A stretch of DNA of 64,000 nucleotides from Prunella strophiata (taxonomy: Eukaryota > Chordata > Aves > Passeriformes > Prunellidae): NCBI GenBank assembly GCA_036583965.1, contig JAZBQD010000030.1:86275800-86339799 (forward strand). Reading direction: 5' to 3'. The position numbers and the translations under genes are program-made. Below, in pieces: positions 23,764 through 35,750 of the stretch (position 1 is the first letter of the stretch; each line of letters begins with the position of its first letter). Under the pieces are notes generated by a model. The model saw only the letters and a list, made by a program, of their open reading frames with translations, made no database searches and was not told where the DNA came from.

Positions 23764-26700
23764 CTGTTATATCCAGAGTGCGAATGAAATGTTAAATGCA
23801 AAGAAAATAAAAATTATCAAAAAGTTTATTCTCTTGCAAACCAATACTGAGACTTGATATTGGAATTACAGAAAGGCATTGTACCTTTGAGAAAGATCAG
23901 AAAGGATCTTTTGGTTCAGAAAGGAACTAGTCATGTAGTATTTATGAGATTGATGCAGATTCAAGGCTGCTCTGCCTATGCAAACCACTCTGTAGGTGAC
24001 AATGTCTTCAAAAGTCTGGAGGGAAAGAGAACACACTATGATGCTCTCAATCTCCTAGCAAATCCCCTAGAAAAATATGGAAGTCAAAACAGGATTAAAT
24101 CCTTGCAAAAATAATAATAATAAAAAAATAAGCTGTATGATCTTGGACTCCATAAAGACAATTTATTTACAATAAAAGAGAAAAGTTTAGCAATTTAGAT
24201 ATTTTCAACACTCCTTTCTGAAGATGGTGTTTTATCAGATAAAAAGATACATGAAACAAAAATTTAAAGATACAGAAAATTCACACAAGTATTTGAACAC
24301 ACATGGTGTCAAAAAATTATGTGAAATTGTGTGAATCATGCCCAGGGATCTCAGAGATGTCAGTGCAGACATAGTTGAGTTGTAGAGCTTTTTGCCATAA
24401 GATGTTACCAGTATGAAATTCTTAGATTGCTTCCTATTCTTAAAAGAAAAATCCATCAAAGACTATTAAGCCCAAAACTTCCATCCATGGCTTAATAAGT
24501 CCCAGTGCTGGGAGCTGGGAAGTGTCACAGCTGTTTCCCTGTTCTTATGTTGTTCTCTATGTGTCTGCTCTTGTGAACTGTTGGAGATGGGAAATAGACC
24601 ATTGGTCTGACCAGTTTGACCAATTTTGTAGGTACAGGTGGAGACCATTGGTATCAATACAGAAATATTTATTCCTAAATTAAACAAAAAAAAAAATGTT
24701 TCTCATTGTCATTGGAAGCTGCAAATTTAATCAAATTACATCTCTGTAGGTGGTGGAATAGCACAACTTGTAGAACTTTACAAAATCCTAGAGAGCATTC
24801 AGGACAAGGCTCCAACTTTTGCACCATCACAACTTCTTACATGATCATAAAATCACAGAGAGGTGCAAGTGGAAGATGAAGAGAAGTCATAGAATAAAAC
24901 CGTGGAGCATGTCTTTTTTTCCATGTAGTTTCACAGGAAGAAAGTATGCACTTCAAAATGTCATGTATAAATTAAACTACATCTTACCAGGAACAAGATT
25001 TCAAGTATCTTTATTAGAACAAAAAAATCTAAGAGTAAGTAGTCAAAGTAAAGAAGATTTAAAAAGACATACTAAGTTTGGTGTTTCTATTACAAGCATA
25101 ACAACTTTGCTTTTGGTAGACTATATTAAACAAAACCACAAAATTAACAGAATAGTTCTGAAGAAAAAAAAAAAATATGAATTACCACTTCCAGAGTGAG
25201 TCATGGAAACTTAGTAGTCTATTTTTCTCAATGCCTTAAATCAATAGTCCAAAATACAACATCAAAAATTGTGCAAAAACTCAAGAAGAAATTAGCCAAG
25301 AAAAATGAGGACAATAAAAATATTTACTTCAGTTTTGTAAAACATCTAATCATACTAGTGGAAAACTTTGCTCAGTTTGAGTACAGATGGAAGAGCAGAA
25401 AGATGTCATCAGTGCTACCTGCAGAGTAGTCTCTTCCCATGTGCAGTTGCTAAGCATAGACACTGCTCTAAATAAATGGAAGAAGACCAAAATCATTCTA
25501 AGGCAGTATCTACACATCACTGAAATTTTTTATGGGAATGTCTGAAATATTAAAGTGAAATTCCAGTAATTTGTGGTATGGTAGCTGAACACAAAACTGA
25601 ATGGTTTAAATGAAACATGGACAGCAAGTGCACACCATCCAGCTAAGGCCAAAGATCCTCAAGGGATCACAGTCTGCAAGTTGGACTACCTCCAATGGAG
25701 AACAGCAGCATGTAAGAAAAGCAGCTGTTATCCTACAAATCTCTGAAAATCCAATGTCTTTGGAAATATGATGTATCCCAGCTAGGAGGCACTACAGATG
25801 TCAGAAGAACCTACTCAGTACCTAAACGTAAGGAAAGACTTGCTCAACATAAGGACAAAACTTCAAAACCAAAAAGTGGCAGTACCATAACATCTGAGAT
25901 TGTTATTCAAACAGGTTGGAAAAGATGTCTCAAAGTTTGTTTTCACCACAGTGAACAGCTGTGGCAATGCAAATAAATGGAAAATTCTTTTTGCAAAGAA
26001 GAATCCTGAAAGTGCGCATCCTTCTTTCTCTTTTCCCAGCTTTTTTGGTTTTTGTTTGTTTGTACATAAGTAACCCTCATATTGCAAATAAATAATGTGA
26101 AGAGATGGGAAGTCCTTGTTAATTTACCCAGTGCTTTGCCTAGGAGTAATCTAAAAAGAAGCAATCATAGCACAGATCTATGTGCTGTAAAGATGAAGCT
26201 GACGCACATGTATTTGGTATTCTCACCAGAAGAACCCAGTGTCTGGAAAAGATGATTCCACAGAGGCAGAGCAGTTGGCTTGGACTAAACTAAGAAATCT
26301 GTTTAGCTGAAAAATGAGAATGTTTTGAATTACTTGGGAACCATTAGCTGCTCGAGAATCAGACCACATGACAGCATCAAATATTCTAGGTAATAGCAAT
26401 TAGGGACAAGGTTAATCCACAATGAAGTTTTTAATTTTTCTTTGAGAAAATTCTGTTCTCATCTCAAGAACTACCTTTTCTTGAATACTCCAACCTTTGT
26501 TTTTTCAGGATTGGTGAAAATCCCAAGAAAGATAGAAACAGTAGAGTCTGTAACAGTGCATCTCAGAGCAGCAAAACACATGTGTAAATACATCCCCTTT
26601 TATGTCAGAATTTGTGGGTCAGACTTTACGACAATTTTCTCCAAGGCTTTCTATTAACTTCTCTACCATCATAAGGTGTGTCAGCTTGGGACATGCTCAT

Positions 26701-27341
26701 TCCCTTCCCTCCCTGCTTCAGCCTGCTTTAGAATGAAACCAGAAAACAGGAATCCTAGCCTGGTTCTTGGTAGTCCAAGGGTCCTTATGTAGAGCATAGT
26801 GCAATTCTGCATAAAAAATATGATCTTAAAGTGTTGCATAAGTTACAATTTTAAATCTTTACCTTTGAATATGAAGATACGTAAATTCAGAACTGCAGAG
26901 GACATGCTTTAGAGAGGCAAGGATTTTTTAAAGGTGAAGTAAAGAATTGATGTGCAAAAGTTTCTTTAGAGAGAAGAAACAAAATTAAAAGGACTTCTCC
27001 GGTACTGAGTTTGAATGAAACAGTAATGATAATGTATTTTCAGATTATTTCAGATTCAGAACTGTTCATATTTCACATTGCTGAATACTGTGTGATTCCT
27101 GAAGAGTTAATAACAGATAAAGGGTTGGAAGTAATTTATTTCAGAAAGTCTTCTAGATATATCATTCAAGATGCCATATCAAATTTGTACTATTTACAGT
27201 TTATCAATCTATCTTTAAAAGTCTGTGAAGATAACAAAGCTCTTCATATTTAAAAACCCACATAAGATTCAAAAGATTGTTAATGCTTACTAGGGTTGCA
27301 AGTGAAGTTAATTGAGAAATTAAAACATTGACAGCCAGGGG

Positions 27342-27367
27342 AAAAAAAAAAAAAAAAAAAGAAAGAA
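27342..27367. repeat. Poly(A) tract with purine extension
   Basis: Nineteen A residues are followed by GAAAGAAGGAAAG. Confidence 0.85.
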
Positions 27368-27515
27368 GGAAAGACACTTCAGCCATTCTTTTCACTTCCT
27401 TTAGCATTCCTTTTATCGTGATGCTTCTTACAGTCATTCATTAGTTTTGTCATCGTGGGTGAACTTTATGGAAGGAAGAGCAAAATCTTTGATGACAAAT
27501 ACCTAACAAGCTTCT

Positions 27516-27547
27516 GGAGCCAAGGAGCTGTGGAGCCAAGGAGCTGT
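27516..27547. repeat. 16 bp perfect tandem duplication
   Basis: GGAGCCAAGGAGCTGT occurs twice, head to tail, at 27516-27531 and 27532-27547, just before the GC-rich block. Confidence 0.9.
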
Positions 27548-27559
27548 GCCTGCCAGGGG

Positions 27560-27770
27560 AATTAGAAAAGAAGGGGCGGGGGGAGAGGGGGGAATGGGGG
27601 AAAGGAGGAGAAATTAAAAGCCAGGAGCACAGTTACCCACGTTGTAAAGGAAAGAGAACGGGAGACTGGAAACCGGATGTGAGTGGCAGTCTGCCAAGGC
27701 AACAGTAACGCCATCTGCAGCAGGGTCAGAAGTCAGAGCCATCTTTGAAAGTAAGCCCCCAAGAAGACAT
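27560..27770 (+). promoter_or_regulatory. Candidate promoter or enhancer of an unknown transcript
   Basis: This block stands out from its AT-rich surroundings. It carries a GC-box-like GGGGCGGGG (27573-27581) inside a G-quadruplex motif, an ETS-like ACCGGATGT (27672-27680), a CCAAGGCAAC half X-box-like sequence and a YY1-like GCCATCTTT (27738-27746). A splice-donor-like GAAA|GTAAGC follows at 27750/27751. The order GC box, ETS, YY1, donor is what a short first exon of a non-coding or 5' UTR transcript would look like. There is no TATA box and no associated reading frame. Direction is inferred from the donor. It could equally be an enhancer or chance. Confidence 0.3.
27573..27600 (+). other. 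Strong G-quadruplex motif
   Basis: Four G runs of lengths 4, 6, 6 and 5 are separated by loops of 1 (C), 3 (AGA) and 3 (AAT) bases. This fits the canonical intramolecular G-quadruplex pattern with short loops. Confidence 0.8.
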
Positions 27771-28190
27771 CTAAACAGAACCAAGGAGGGCACTCTCCCT
27801 GCTTTGTGAGGATACCCAATATGCTGCTGACAGTTTCCTGCCAGAGCTGCACACAGGCACGGTGTGCAATGGGAATGCTGCTTCTAAGGTGCAGGAGCTG
27901 CCCCGAGCCCTCTCCTGGGGCACTGAGCACACACTGTGCAGGATGCTGCTGGCACTTGGGGTGTGCCAGGGGTGGCTGCAGTACCTCGTCTGCTCTGCCA
28001 CAAACTTGCTTCACTGGCAGCCTGAAAATGGGACAAAATGACACCAGCAAATGAAGGACATTACTGGCAAGCACAGGGTAGCCGCAAAGGCAACCTGGCC
28101 ACAAAAGACATTGCCATGGAGGGCAGAGGAGGGCCAGAGCATCAGGGAACACCACCCTGCCCTTGGTGGTAGTTGTGCCACACATGGTTA
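27771..28190. other. GC-richer unique DNA, no supported gene
   Basis: This stretch is visibly more GC-rich than the rest. It holds the longest minus-strand frame outside the LTR (27733-28185, 150 codons) and overlapping frames on the plus strand. The 150-codon peptide is Cys/Leu/Pro-rich with no motif I know. GC-rich DNA has fewer stop codons, so length alone is weak evidence. It could be non-coding transcript sequence downstream of the candidate promoter, or an old unrecognised repeat. Confidence 0.35.
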
Positions 28191-28448
28191 TTTGGCTTCT
28201 CTGTGAATGTGTCAGAGACAGATTTGGGCACTCTGATCACAGATTCTTGCCAGTTTTTACTAGAACTGGGTTTTCTTTCTCCCCACTCCCCCCAGAAAAA
28301 TGATATTGGAAAAAAAACCATAGCATCCAGCTAACAGTGGCCTTTGGTACACGATCTGAGTCAAATGACAGGGACAACATATAGAGTCTATTCTCACCTG
28401 AACTTCAGTTTATCATGTCTGGAAACCAACCCTTTGTAAATATTTTAC

Positions 28449-28515
28449 CTTCTTTTTTTTTTTTTTTTCCTCCTTTTTTTTTTTTTTTTTTTTCTTTCTC
28501 TTTTTTTCCTTTTTT
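28449..28515. repeat. Pyrimidine-rich poly(T) tract
   Basis: T runs are broken by C-rich spacers over about 67 bp, making a nearly pure pyrimidine strand. Confidence 0.9.
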
Positions 28516-28733
28516 AAAGCCCATTTTTCTCTGGTTTTTTTTGATTATTTTATTTTATGCCTCAAGGTGCATAGGTATTCCATCCTTTTCCAGGACAGCA
28601 TTATATGAGGTATATGAGGAGGGGTCTGTAAATGCTTCTGTTCTAATAATCCTCTTCCAGAGGGAGAGAACAGGGCAATAGGCTAGCAAGAAATTTATTG
28701 TCTAGCAGGCAGTGTGTAATTACCATAACTTAC

Positions 28734-28767
28734 AAAAAAAAAAAAAAAAAAAGAAAAAGAAAAAAAT
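28734..28767. repeat. Poly(A) tract with G interruptions
   Basis: Nineteen A are followed by GAAAAAG-type units. It lies about 220 bp after the T tract at 28449-28515, in opposite sense; no element between them was recognised. Confidence 0.85.
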
Positions 28768-29995
28768 CCACATGTTGGTGTGTTTGATTTAATGCCATCA
28801 GAAGTGTAAGGTTACATGAAATAAATGGCTAATTGGGTTAATTTAATAGCAGGTTAAATCTTTCTTTTATTTTGTGCTAAAGGAACATTAAAATGGTGCA
28901 GTTTTGAAGTGGTCTTAGAAAAGTAAAGTAGAGTTTCTTGATAAAAAATATATATAGTGTTCCTACTGCTAGGTTTATGGTGGGAGCTACTGGCATTCTT
29001 CCAGTTCACCGCATGAGAATCTAAGCTGCCTGTATAAGTACAGAATTTAGCGTTGGGTCTTAAGGTTTTGGTTGGCATGTTGCCAAAGATGTTATGTATT
29101 TAGCTGGGAAAATTGCCTAGAAGTTAATTGAGAGGAAAACACTAATATACATCCTCCACCACCTAAAAAAATGCTATGGATGTGCATATGTTGCTGATCC
29201 TTGATAAGAGATGAGAGTTTGCAGTAAGGAATTAGCTTAAAATTGGTCCAAAATTGTCTAGATTGAATTTTTCAAGCCTCTCCCTTCACTACATTCACAG
29301 GAAATATTATTGTTTCTCCTCTGTTTTTAATCTCCTTGCTTGCACCATCTTCAGACAAGCCAGCAGCAAGCCATGACCTGGTCACAGTCTTTGGAGCGGG
29401 CAGAGCTGGAATGCAACAGTGTTGTGCCACCTCCAAGCACCAGGCAAGAGTAAATCTCCCCTTTCCTCTGCCCCAATTCCTCTTCTTGTGAAAGCCCCAA
29501 AGCTTATGATGTGGCTGGTTGTCTTACAATCACCACCATCCAGTAAAATCTGGAAGCTCACTTACAGAGTGGACATTGACACTTAAACCACTTCATAACA
29601 GCAGATGGCTTTTCCTTCTACACAGCCTGCCATGCCACACACTATCACCTAGCAGAGCACCTTGGGAACACCAAGGACCTGGAAAAGCCCCATTACATTG
29701 GGCAGTGAAAGCTCAGCAGTTCAGCAATTTTTCATCCTGTCAGAAAAATTAGGTTTTTTTCATCTCAGTAAGTGAAACATTGTCATTAAACTGTAGTGAG
29801 CCAGTCTGCAGCAGCAGACCTTAAGTGGTTAATGATCACATCTGTAAGTAGGCTCCAGATCAGACAATAGGCTATCTTTTGGAGCAAGGAGGCTGGGAGG
29901 CAAGAGGCACAGGAAAACAAAATTAGGAGCTATACTGAAAGCAAATGAGCAAAAGGCTTTCTTCCAATTGTGACCAGCTGTCTTCTTTTGTACAC
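28768..29995. other. Unique non-coding DNA
   Basis: I see no gene or repeat. Small frames at 28854-29078, 29519-29752 and 29829-30089 have no motif. Confidence 0.5.
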
Positions 29996-29999
29996 CCAG

Positions 30000-30610
30000 T
30001 GGATGCTCCTGATGCACTGATCTAGAAGAGACATAAGTAAAGTAGAAACAATGACATTTCGCTACTGTATGAATTCCCTCTCCCTTCACTTAATCCTGTT
30101 CTTACTGGGGCCTTGTGCTGAAAGCTGATAATTTTGATGGCCCCTGAATAAAGCCGGTAGCTTGAATTCCTGCCACCAGCCCCCGTATAATGAATTGGGC
30201 TAATGAATGCTAGTAAGTGGTAGGAATCTGTGACCAGCTGCATCAAGGCAGGTAATACAGCTCAGATTTAATTGGGAGCAGGTATTGGAAGGCTGTATTA
30301 CTTTAATTGGTGAGGGGGTTTTATAAATGGAAGGGACAAAGTATAATGGACAAATTGTGCTGTACAATAGCACTTAAGCCGGGATTGTATGCATTCGTTA
30401 ATCTGTTGAGGAATGAGGCAATTCTAAACAATTTTCTCAGTGAAACCAACTCCAGAAAGCTTGTCCCTTTTGTTCTCCCTTGGGAAAATGCAAGATTGAA
30501 ACAGAAAATACCTTTACCGAGGCAATCATTTGCCACGTGTGGAAAGCGGATACAGCTGTAAACTATGAAAGAGGGATCTTTGTAGTACAATAAAGGATGG
30601 AAAAAGAGAT
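30000..30610. promoter_or_regulatory. Candidate conserved enhancer block, part 1
   Basis: About 600 bp of complex, non-repetitive sequence carries closely spaced binding-site-like motifs. TAATGA occurs at 30188-30193 and 30201-30206. TTTAATTGG occurs twice, at 30267-30275 and 30302-30310. There is an E-box CAGCTG at 30235-30240 and a palindromic E-box CACGTG at 30534-30539. Several CpGs persist despite the AT-rich background. This texture is typical of deeply conserved vertebrate non-coding elements, but conservation is not measured here. The frames at 30307-30561 (plus) and 30321-30590 (minus) overlap on opposite strands and are not called as genes. Confidence 0.4.
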
Positions 30611-30769
30611 AAAGCTGGGGATAAGAGTGGGCCTGTCACTGCATCCAAAGAAGGAATAAAGTGATGACATTTACAGTGACAGATGAGACTGTAAAGGGAA
30701 CTCAGGACAATTTAGAGAGGGAAATTTGATATTTAAAGAAAGGGCTCTGATAATTAAAAGTAGCATTAC

Positions 30770-30990
30770 ATTAAACTGTTACGCATGTCATTAGTGACAG
30801 AAGGGAACTGGCGCCTTTTGAAAAGTTAATGATTCGCACAGACCTGCTCTTGAAACTTTGTATGTAGTAAAGTTCACTTGAACACAGCATACTGTATGCA
30901 ACACGGCATAAATTTTCTCTGTGTTTCATAGTGGGAAATAAGAAAGTTATATGATAATATGGAAGGTGTACTGTAAATACCATATGCCAA
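30770..30990. promoter_or_regulatory. Candidate conserved enhancer block, part 2
   Basis: This complex sequence has GGCGCC at 30810-30815 and TTAATGATTCGCAC starting at 30826, with other retained CpGs nearby. It lies 160 bp after part 1. Inferred regulatory from motif content. Confidence 0.33.
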
Positions 30991-31289
30991 TGTGTGTACA
31001 GTGTGGGTGTGTATGTGTAGAATCGTTGTACGCTGGAGGTCCAAGGTAGAGTTGAAAACCCAGCATATATAAATATTGTCAAAAATGCTCATTCTGTGGA
31101 ATCCTTGGAAAAGGCAGGGTGTCTTTTTCTCAAGGCACAGGTTCACACATTTTATTTTTGTCTTGTTTGTGTTTAACTAGATCTGTTCAACCTAGTGTGC
31201 CTATGGCAACAGAAGATAGCTTAAAGAATAACCTCTAAAGGTAGAGTGTATTTAAAGTGAAAGAACACAACGCATGCAGCCAATTTTTA

Positions 31290-31530
31290 TGTCTGGTGCA
31301 GCTGTAATGGGTTAAGATACAATTTATAACCTGGTTCTTCTGGCGTGGTTTTTGCCCCAGTGTACTTTGTTACAGGTGGGAAAACAAGACGGATTGTATG
31401 TCCTTCAGTGTTCATGTAGGCTGGGAAGTGGGAGGAGAAAAACAAAACAAAGCTGAAAATGAGTGTTGAATGGGCTTTCCCAGGATCCCCAGGTGGGTTT
31501 CATGTATTGCCTAATGCTGAAAATGAGACA
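31290..31530. promoter_or_regulatory. Candidate conserved enhancer block, part 3
   Basis: The stretch includes CAGCTG (near 31300), a TTACAGGTGGG E-box segment (about 31370) and CTTTGTT/AACAAAG SOX/TCF-like sites. It has no repeat structure. It closes the 30.0-31.5 kb cluster. Function is an inference. Confidence 0.28.
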
Positions 31531-34208
31531 GATTCAGCTTTCTGTACTGGTTGTAAAGGCTGAATTATCTTACTCTTACTATTGTTCATGACTTAAAGTC
31601 AATACACAAAGCTGGAGCTTATTTCAGAAATTCTTTGTCAGTAAGAAGCTATTTTGTGTTCTTTAATATTTTTTCATTTTTACAGATAAGGATAGAATTT
31701 GGTCTTAAGCTCCCAAAATATTTATATATATATATGCATAAGATAAACTCTAAATTAAAAATTATATGCAAGAGCAATGTCATTAAATTCTAAAAAGGAG
31801 CATGAAATTAATACTTATCCATTAGTGTGAAAGGATCATAATTTTTTTTGCAGAAATCTGTGGTTAGCTCTGTGTGAACTGTAGCAAAGTTCTCCAGAAA
31901 GCAGCAGAATTACACAATAAAATAATCTATGACAGGAAAACAAAATACACACAGAACTACCTATGTGGTGAGATATCATTCTTTAGCTCTCTAAATAAAA
32001 TGTTTAAACAGTGACAGACACAGAAGAATGAAGCTGGAGAATAACTTAGATTTAAAAATAAAACATAATTTTTGTGATCTGAGCTGACTCCATTGAAATC
32101 CTAAAAAGAAGTACTGATCAATCACTGAAAGTGTCCTAAGATCAATTTTATATAATAATCATGTTTATTTGATATGGAGAAAATAAAGCAGCTTAAGGTC
32201 ACCCTCTCCTCTGTCATATAATGTGTTACCCCTGTAGTGCATCTCTCTACATAATCATATGTCATTAAAAGACACCCAGGGAAACCCACTTCACAGAGGG
32301 AAAAGGACTTTCTTTCAGAAAAGCCTGTATTCCTGATCTTAACAAATTAAAAACAGACTCAGAGAGTGCAATGACTTTAGTGGGCTGATTAAATGTTTCT
32401 AAGGAAGTTGGGACTACAAACTCTATGAAACTCCAGATTATCCTCTCTCTCTGAGGCTCAGATGAATATCTAAACACAAAGAAAAAAAAAATCTTTTTCT
32501 TCTTTAGCCTGAAGAGAAATAGCCAAATTTCATTAAAGTTTGGATAGCTTGCTTCCTCCGTCTGTGCATGTGTACATATATATATTTAAATATGTGTTTG
32601 AAATTAAAAAAAATGTTTTCAGAAGACAGTTCTGAAAATAGTAGCCCTGTCACAGTTTCGTTATCTACATCTGCTTGTGACTGCCATTAAATTCTAATTC
32701 TTCAGACCTAAAGGGACATCAAGGAAAACAAAAACCAACAGTTAATTTACAGTTTGAGAAAGGTCACAGATTCAGTGACTTGGCAATGAAGTACTTTAGA
32801 ACAGGAGCATGTGTTGTGTCCTATATTTCCTAGTTAATGTGCATGAACCATGACTTTGAAAAGCCAGTTCTGTGGTCTTTGGAGTTAGAGTTTTCCCTGA
32901 AACCCTGATGGAATGCAGAGCTGAGCAGCATCTCTGGCATTCAACAAACACCTTGTTTCAGTCTTCTAGCTGCTGCTTTGTACCATCTCCATGGCACCAG
33001 TAATAGCTGGCTATTACTCATCTGTGTTAGGTGAGGTTGGAGGAGAGGAACTAGCAATGACTGGTTGTCTGTCCTCTGACAAGATCCCCAAATAGGTCTC
33101 ATCACACTGCTCTGTGCCCATCGATGGAGCTCTTCTCTTTCTGGAGCACCTGTTGTTTTCTGTGCAAAATGGCATCTAGGGTTTGTAACTTATGCTTGCC
33201 TCTCCCAGGAAAAGGAAATTAATTCATAAAATAAGTTTATTAACTATCCTCCATAAATGGTATTCTTCAAGACAAATACTAGTCTAGTTGTGGGATTCTG
33301 TGAAGGTGGTACTGAGGAGATTCAGCCAGTGGTAACAACATGTGGTTTGTTTGTTGGAAGAACTTAAGGATACAGTCCATTGTACAGTCCAGCTGAACAC
33401 CTTTTGTGTATTACTACAACTGTTTCTGGAAATGGATGGTTTTGACCTCCTTGTTTTAATAGCTACTTCTCAAAGGTCAGATTGTTTTCTGAGCCTTCCA
33501 CTAGTCAGCATGACCAAGTGATTGCGTGTGTCACACGTGAATGCTTGCTCAGCTCCAACATCTGCAGCTGGGCCAGCAGCCTCCATGCAATTCCCACCAT
33601 GTCTGGGCTGCTCAGAGGAAAAGCCACAGGAAAACAACAACCTGTGGCCTCATCAGGATGCCAGCATCTCTGCTTACTGAGCCCAGCACAGAGATAGAAG
33701 TGAGTGCCCAAGCTGACCCCTGATGTGACTCCCAGGGCCTGGGTCCTCTTGGTGATCTTCCCAAGGAAATACTGCACTGCACTAGCCCCTGGGTAGGAGT
33801 GTTTGATAACAGCCTGGTTTACCTCAAGTGACTCATTTATAAAGAAATGAAAGAAAGCTCCAGGTAGTAAAAGCTGCAGAAAAGAGGATAAATGAAATCT
33901 GAGAAGCAAATAGTAAAGGAGTCTATTGAATGTAAATCAGTCACTGGAATTTACATCCCAGATTTTTCTCATTGCTGCATGTATTTGAGATTTTGCCATA
34001 TTCATTTTGCATCAGGAAATTCTTAAGATAAATAGATACTGTTTTTACCTCTACATATATAAGATTAAAACAGTGGGGTAGTCTTGAGGTAATGTACATT
34101 GGTTTATTCCTCTCTTTTTTGAGGAGTGACTTCCACAGCTTATTTGGATTGCTTCTCTCCTGATTTCATAATTTCAAAATAAAACATAAAGTACATTTAG
34201 CATCCTAG
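31531..34208. other. Unique non-coding DNA
   Basis: I see no gene. A somewhat GC-richer segment at about 33480-33820 contains a 134-codon minus-strand frame (33505-33909) with no motif and overlapping plus-strand frames. I could not match it to a repeat family. Short TATATA runs occur near 31720 and 32575. Confidence 0.45.
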
Positions 34209-34226
34209 GAGAAAGAAAGAAAGAAA

Positions 34227-34313
<87 letters not shown>
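34209..34313. repeat. Long (GAAA)n microsatellite
   Basis: About 26 GAAA units with one interruption near the left end (AAAAAG at about 34223). It is purine-only on the plus strand. Perfect runs of this length are usually highly polymorphic. Chance Phe/Leu/Ser frames on the minus strand arise from it. Confidence 0.97.
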
Positions 34314-34314
<1 letters not shown>

Positions 34315-35695
34315 GCCTTGCATTCAGAAATTAGTTTTCTCTGCCTATGCAGATATGTTGAGACCATTCTACTGCGTCCAGCACAAGAATGCAAACTCTC
34401 CAGAAAATGTTATATTCTGTGCAACTGAAGAATGGAAAGAAAGGCAAAGGTAAATTCTTCTTTGGGAAGTACTGTTTTGTAAAAGAAGACAATGAATCAT
34501 AAATAACTGGAGAGAGAAAAAAATAATGGAAAATCTTTACTTCTGCTCCAACAGGGTGAAACTGAAGAAATTCTGAAGAGGTCAAAGGAGTTGAGCATAA
34601 TATGCTTGGATTTCTCAAGGACCCAGGCAAAATTTCTACAATGACAAATTTTGCTCGGCTTCAGTGTCTTTACTGGAACTTGGAATTGTGGTTTCACCAC
34701 TAATAGACACATTGGGCCTCCACTCCCTGTGTTGGAGCTACAAAAGCAGCAATGAATGTGGAAAGAAGAATGCAATATGCCCTGAGTATGCCTGTGTACT
34801 TTTCAGTTTAAACTGGGGAAGGCTTCTGTTTACATGAATTAAAGCCTATGAGTATTTTGGCAAACTTACTGAAAGTAATTTATTTGTTGGTACTACAAGA
34901 AAAGGTCTTAACAATTGACTTTCTTAAGAGATTTCTAGGTTTCCCTTCTTTTCATTTGAGTATTTATCTTACAGTTTTATCTTCCACTTTGGCTTAAAAA
35001 TAACTTTAAAATACAAAAGTACAGCTGATAATACTGATAAAATGCAAAAGAAATTAAAATCCCTAAGCAGTTTAGATGAGGTTTGGATTTTGAAACAATG
35101 TTCCTTTTTCTCTTATCACTATAAATTAGTTTGATCTCTCTTTTTTCTCACTCATTAACCTCCTTCCCAGAAAGAGAGGCATGCCAGACATAATAGCCCA
35201 CAAAGAAACACTATAGACTTGTCCTGTCCACTTCTATCTTTGACCTGAGAAGAGGAAAGGCAAAAACTACTTGAGAACCAAGTCAGTGAGTTTTGGAAAT
35301 CTCTGGAGCCAAAAAGTGCTGTGGGTGTTTTGATTGTGCAACCTATCTTTGAAAGAGCAGCCATTGCCATGTGAAAGTTAATAAATCATGAAAATGTTGT
35401 CAACTCTGCTTCCAAAAATATAGGTGACATTTTCTTTAAACCACTCCAAAAGTTTTTTTTCCCCTATATATGTTGGTCTAAGTTCCCTCCCCTCTTAGAA
35501 GAAAATTATTATTGTGTTTTTAGATTCAGTATCCAGTTACAGTAGGAGCGTATTTTTTCACTTTTTGGCAAGAATAATTTAAATCAGTTCCTGGCTGAGC
35601 TTTCTCAGTCATTGTTGAATTTTTCTTTAGAAAAATATTGGGTTTGCTCACTGGTTATGATTAATTTTGAAACTAAGAGAATGATGCCTGTCTGG

Positions 35696-35750
35696 AAAAA
35701 TAAAAATAATAAAATAAAATAAAATAATTAAAAAATTAAAAAATAAAAAA
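35696..35750. repeat. (AAAAT)n low-complexity tract
   Basis: A/T-only sequence built mostly from AAAAT units with irregular spacing. Confidence 0.9.

Larger units (their letters stand above)
20401..27510. other. Unique AT-rich non-coding DNA with scattered simple repeats
   Basis: No gene is supported over these 7 kb. Frames at 23222-23476, 23493-23801, 24819-25199, 25943-26164 and 27011-27253 give peptides with no motif. Listed separately are a 26 bp tandem duplication, a small perfect hairpin, a TA/TG tract and a GGACAT array. The remainder shows nothing recognisable. Confidence 0.5.

Noticed and set aside
24819..25199. 126-codon plus-strand frame rich in Lys
   Set aside because: It runs into an A tract near its end and has no family motif.
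33505..33909. 134-codon minus-strand frame in a GC-richer segment
   Set aside because: There is no motif, and overlapping frames on the other strand are equally open. It could be part of an unrecognised old repeat, but nothing supports a gene.
34197..34394. Repetitive Phe/Leu/Ser membrane-like peptide on the minus strand
   Set aside because: It is the translation of the GAAA microsatellite.
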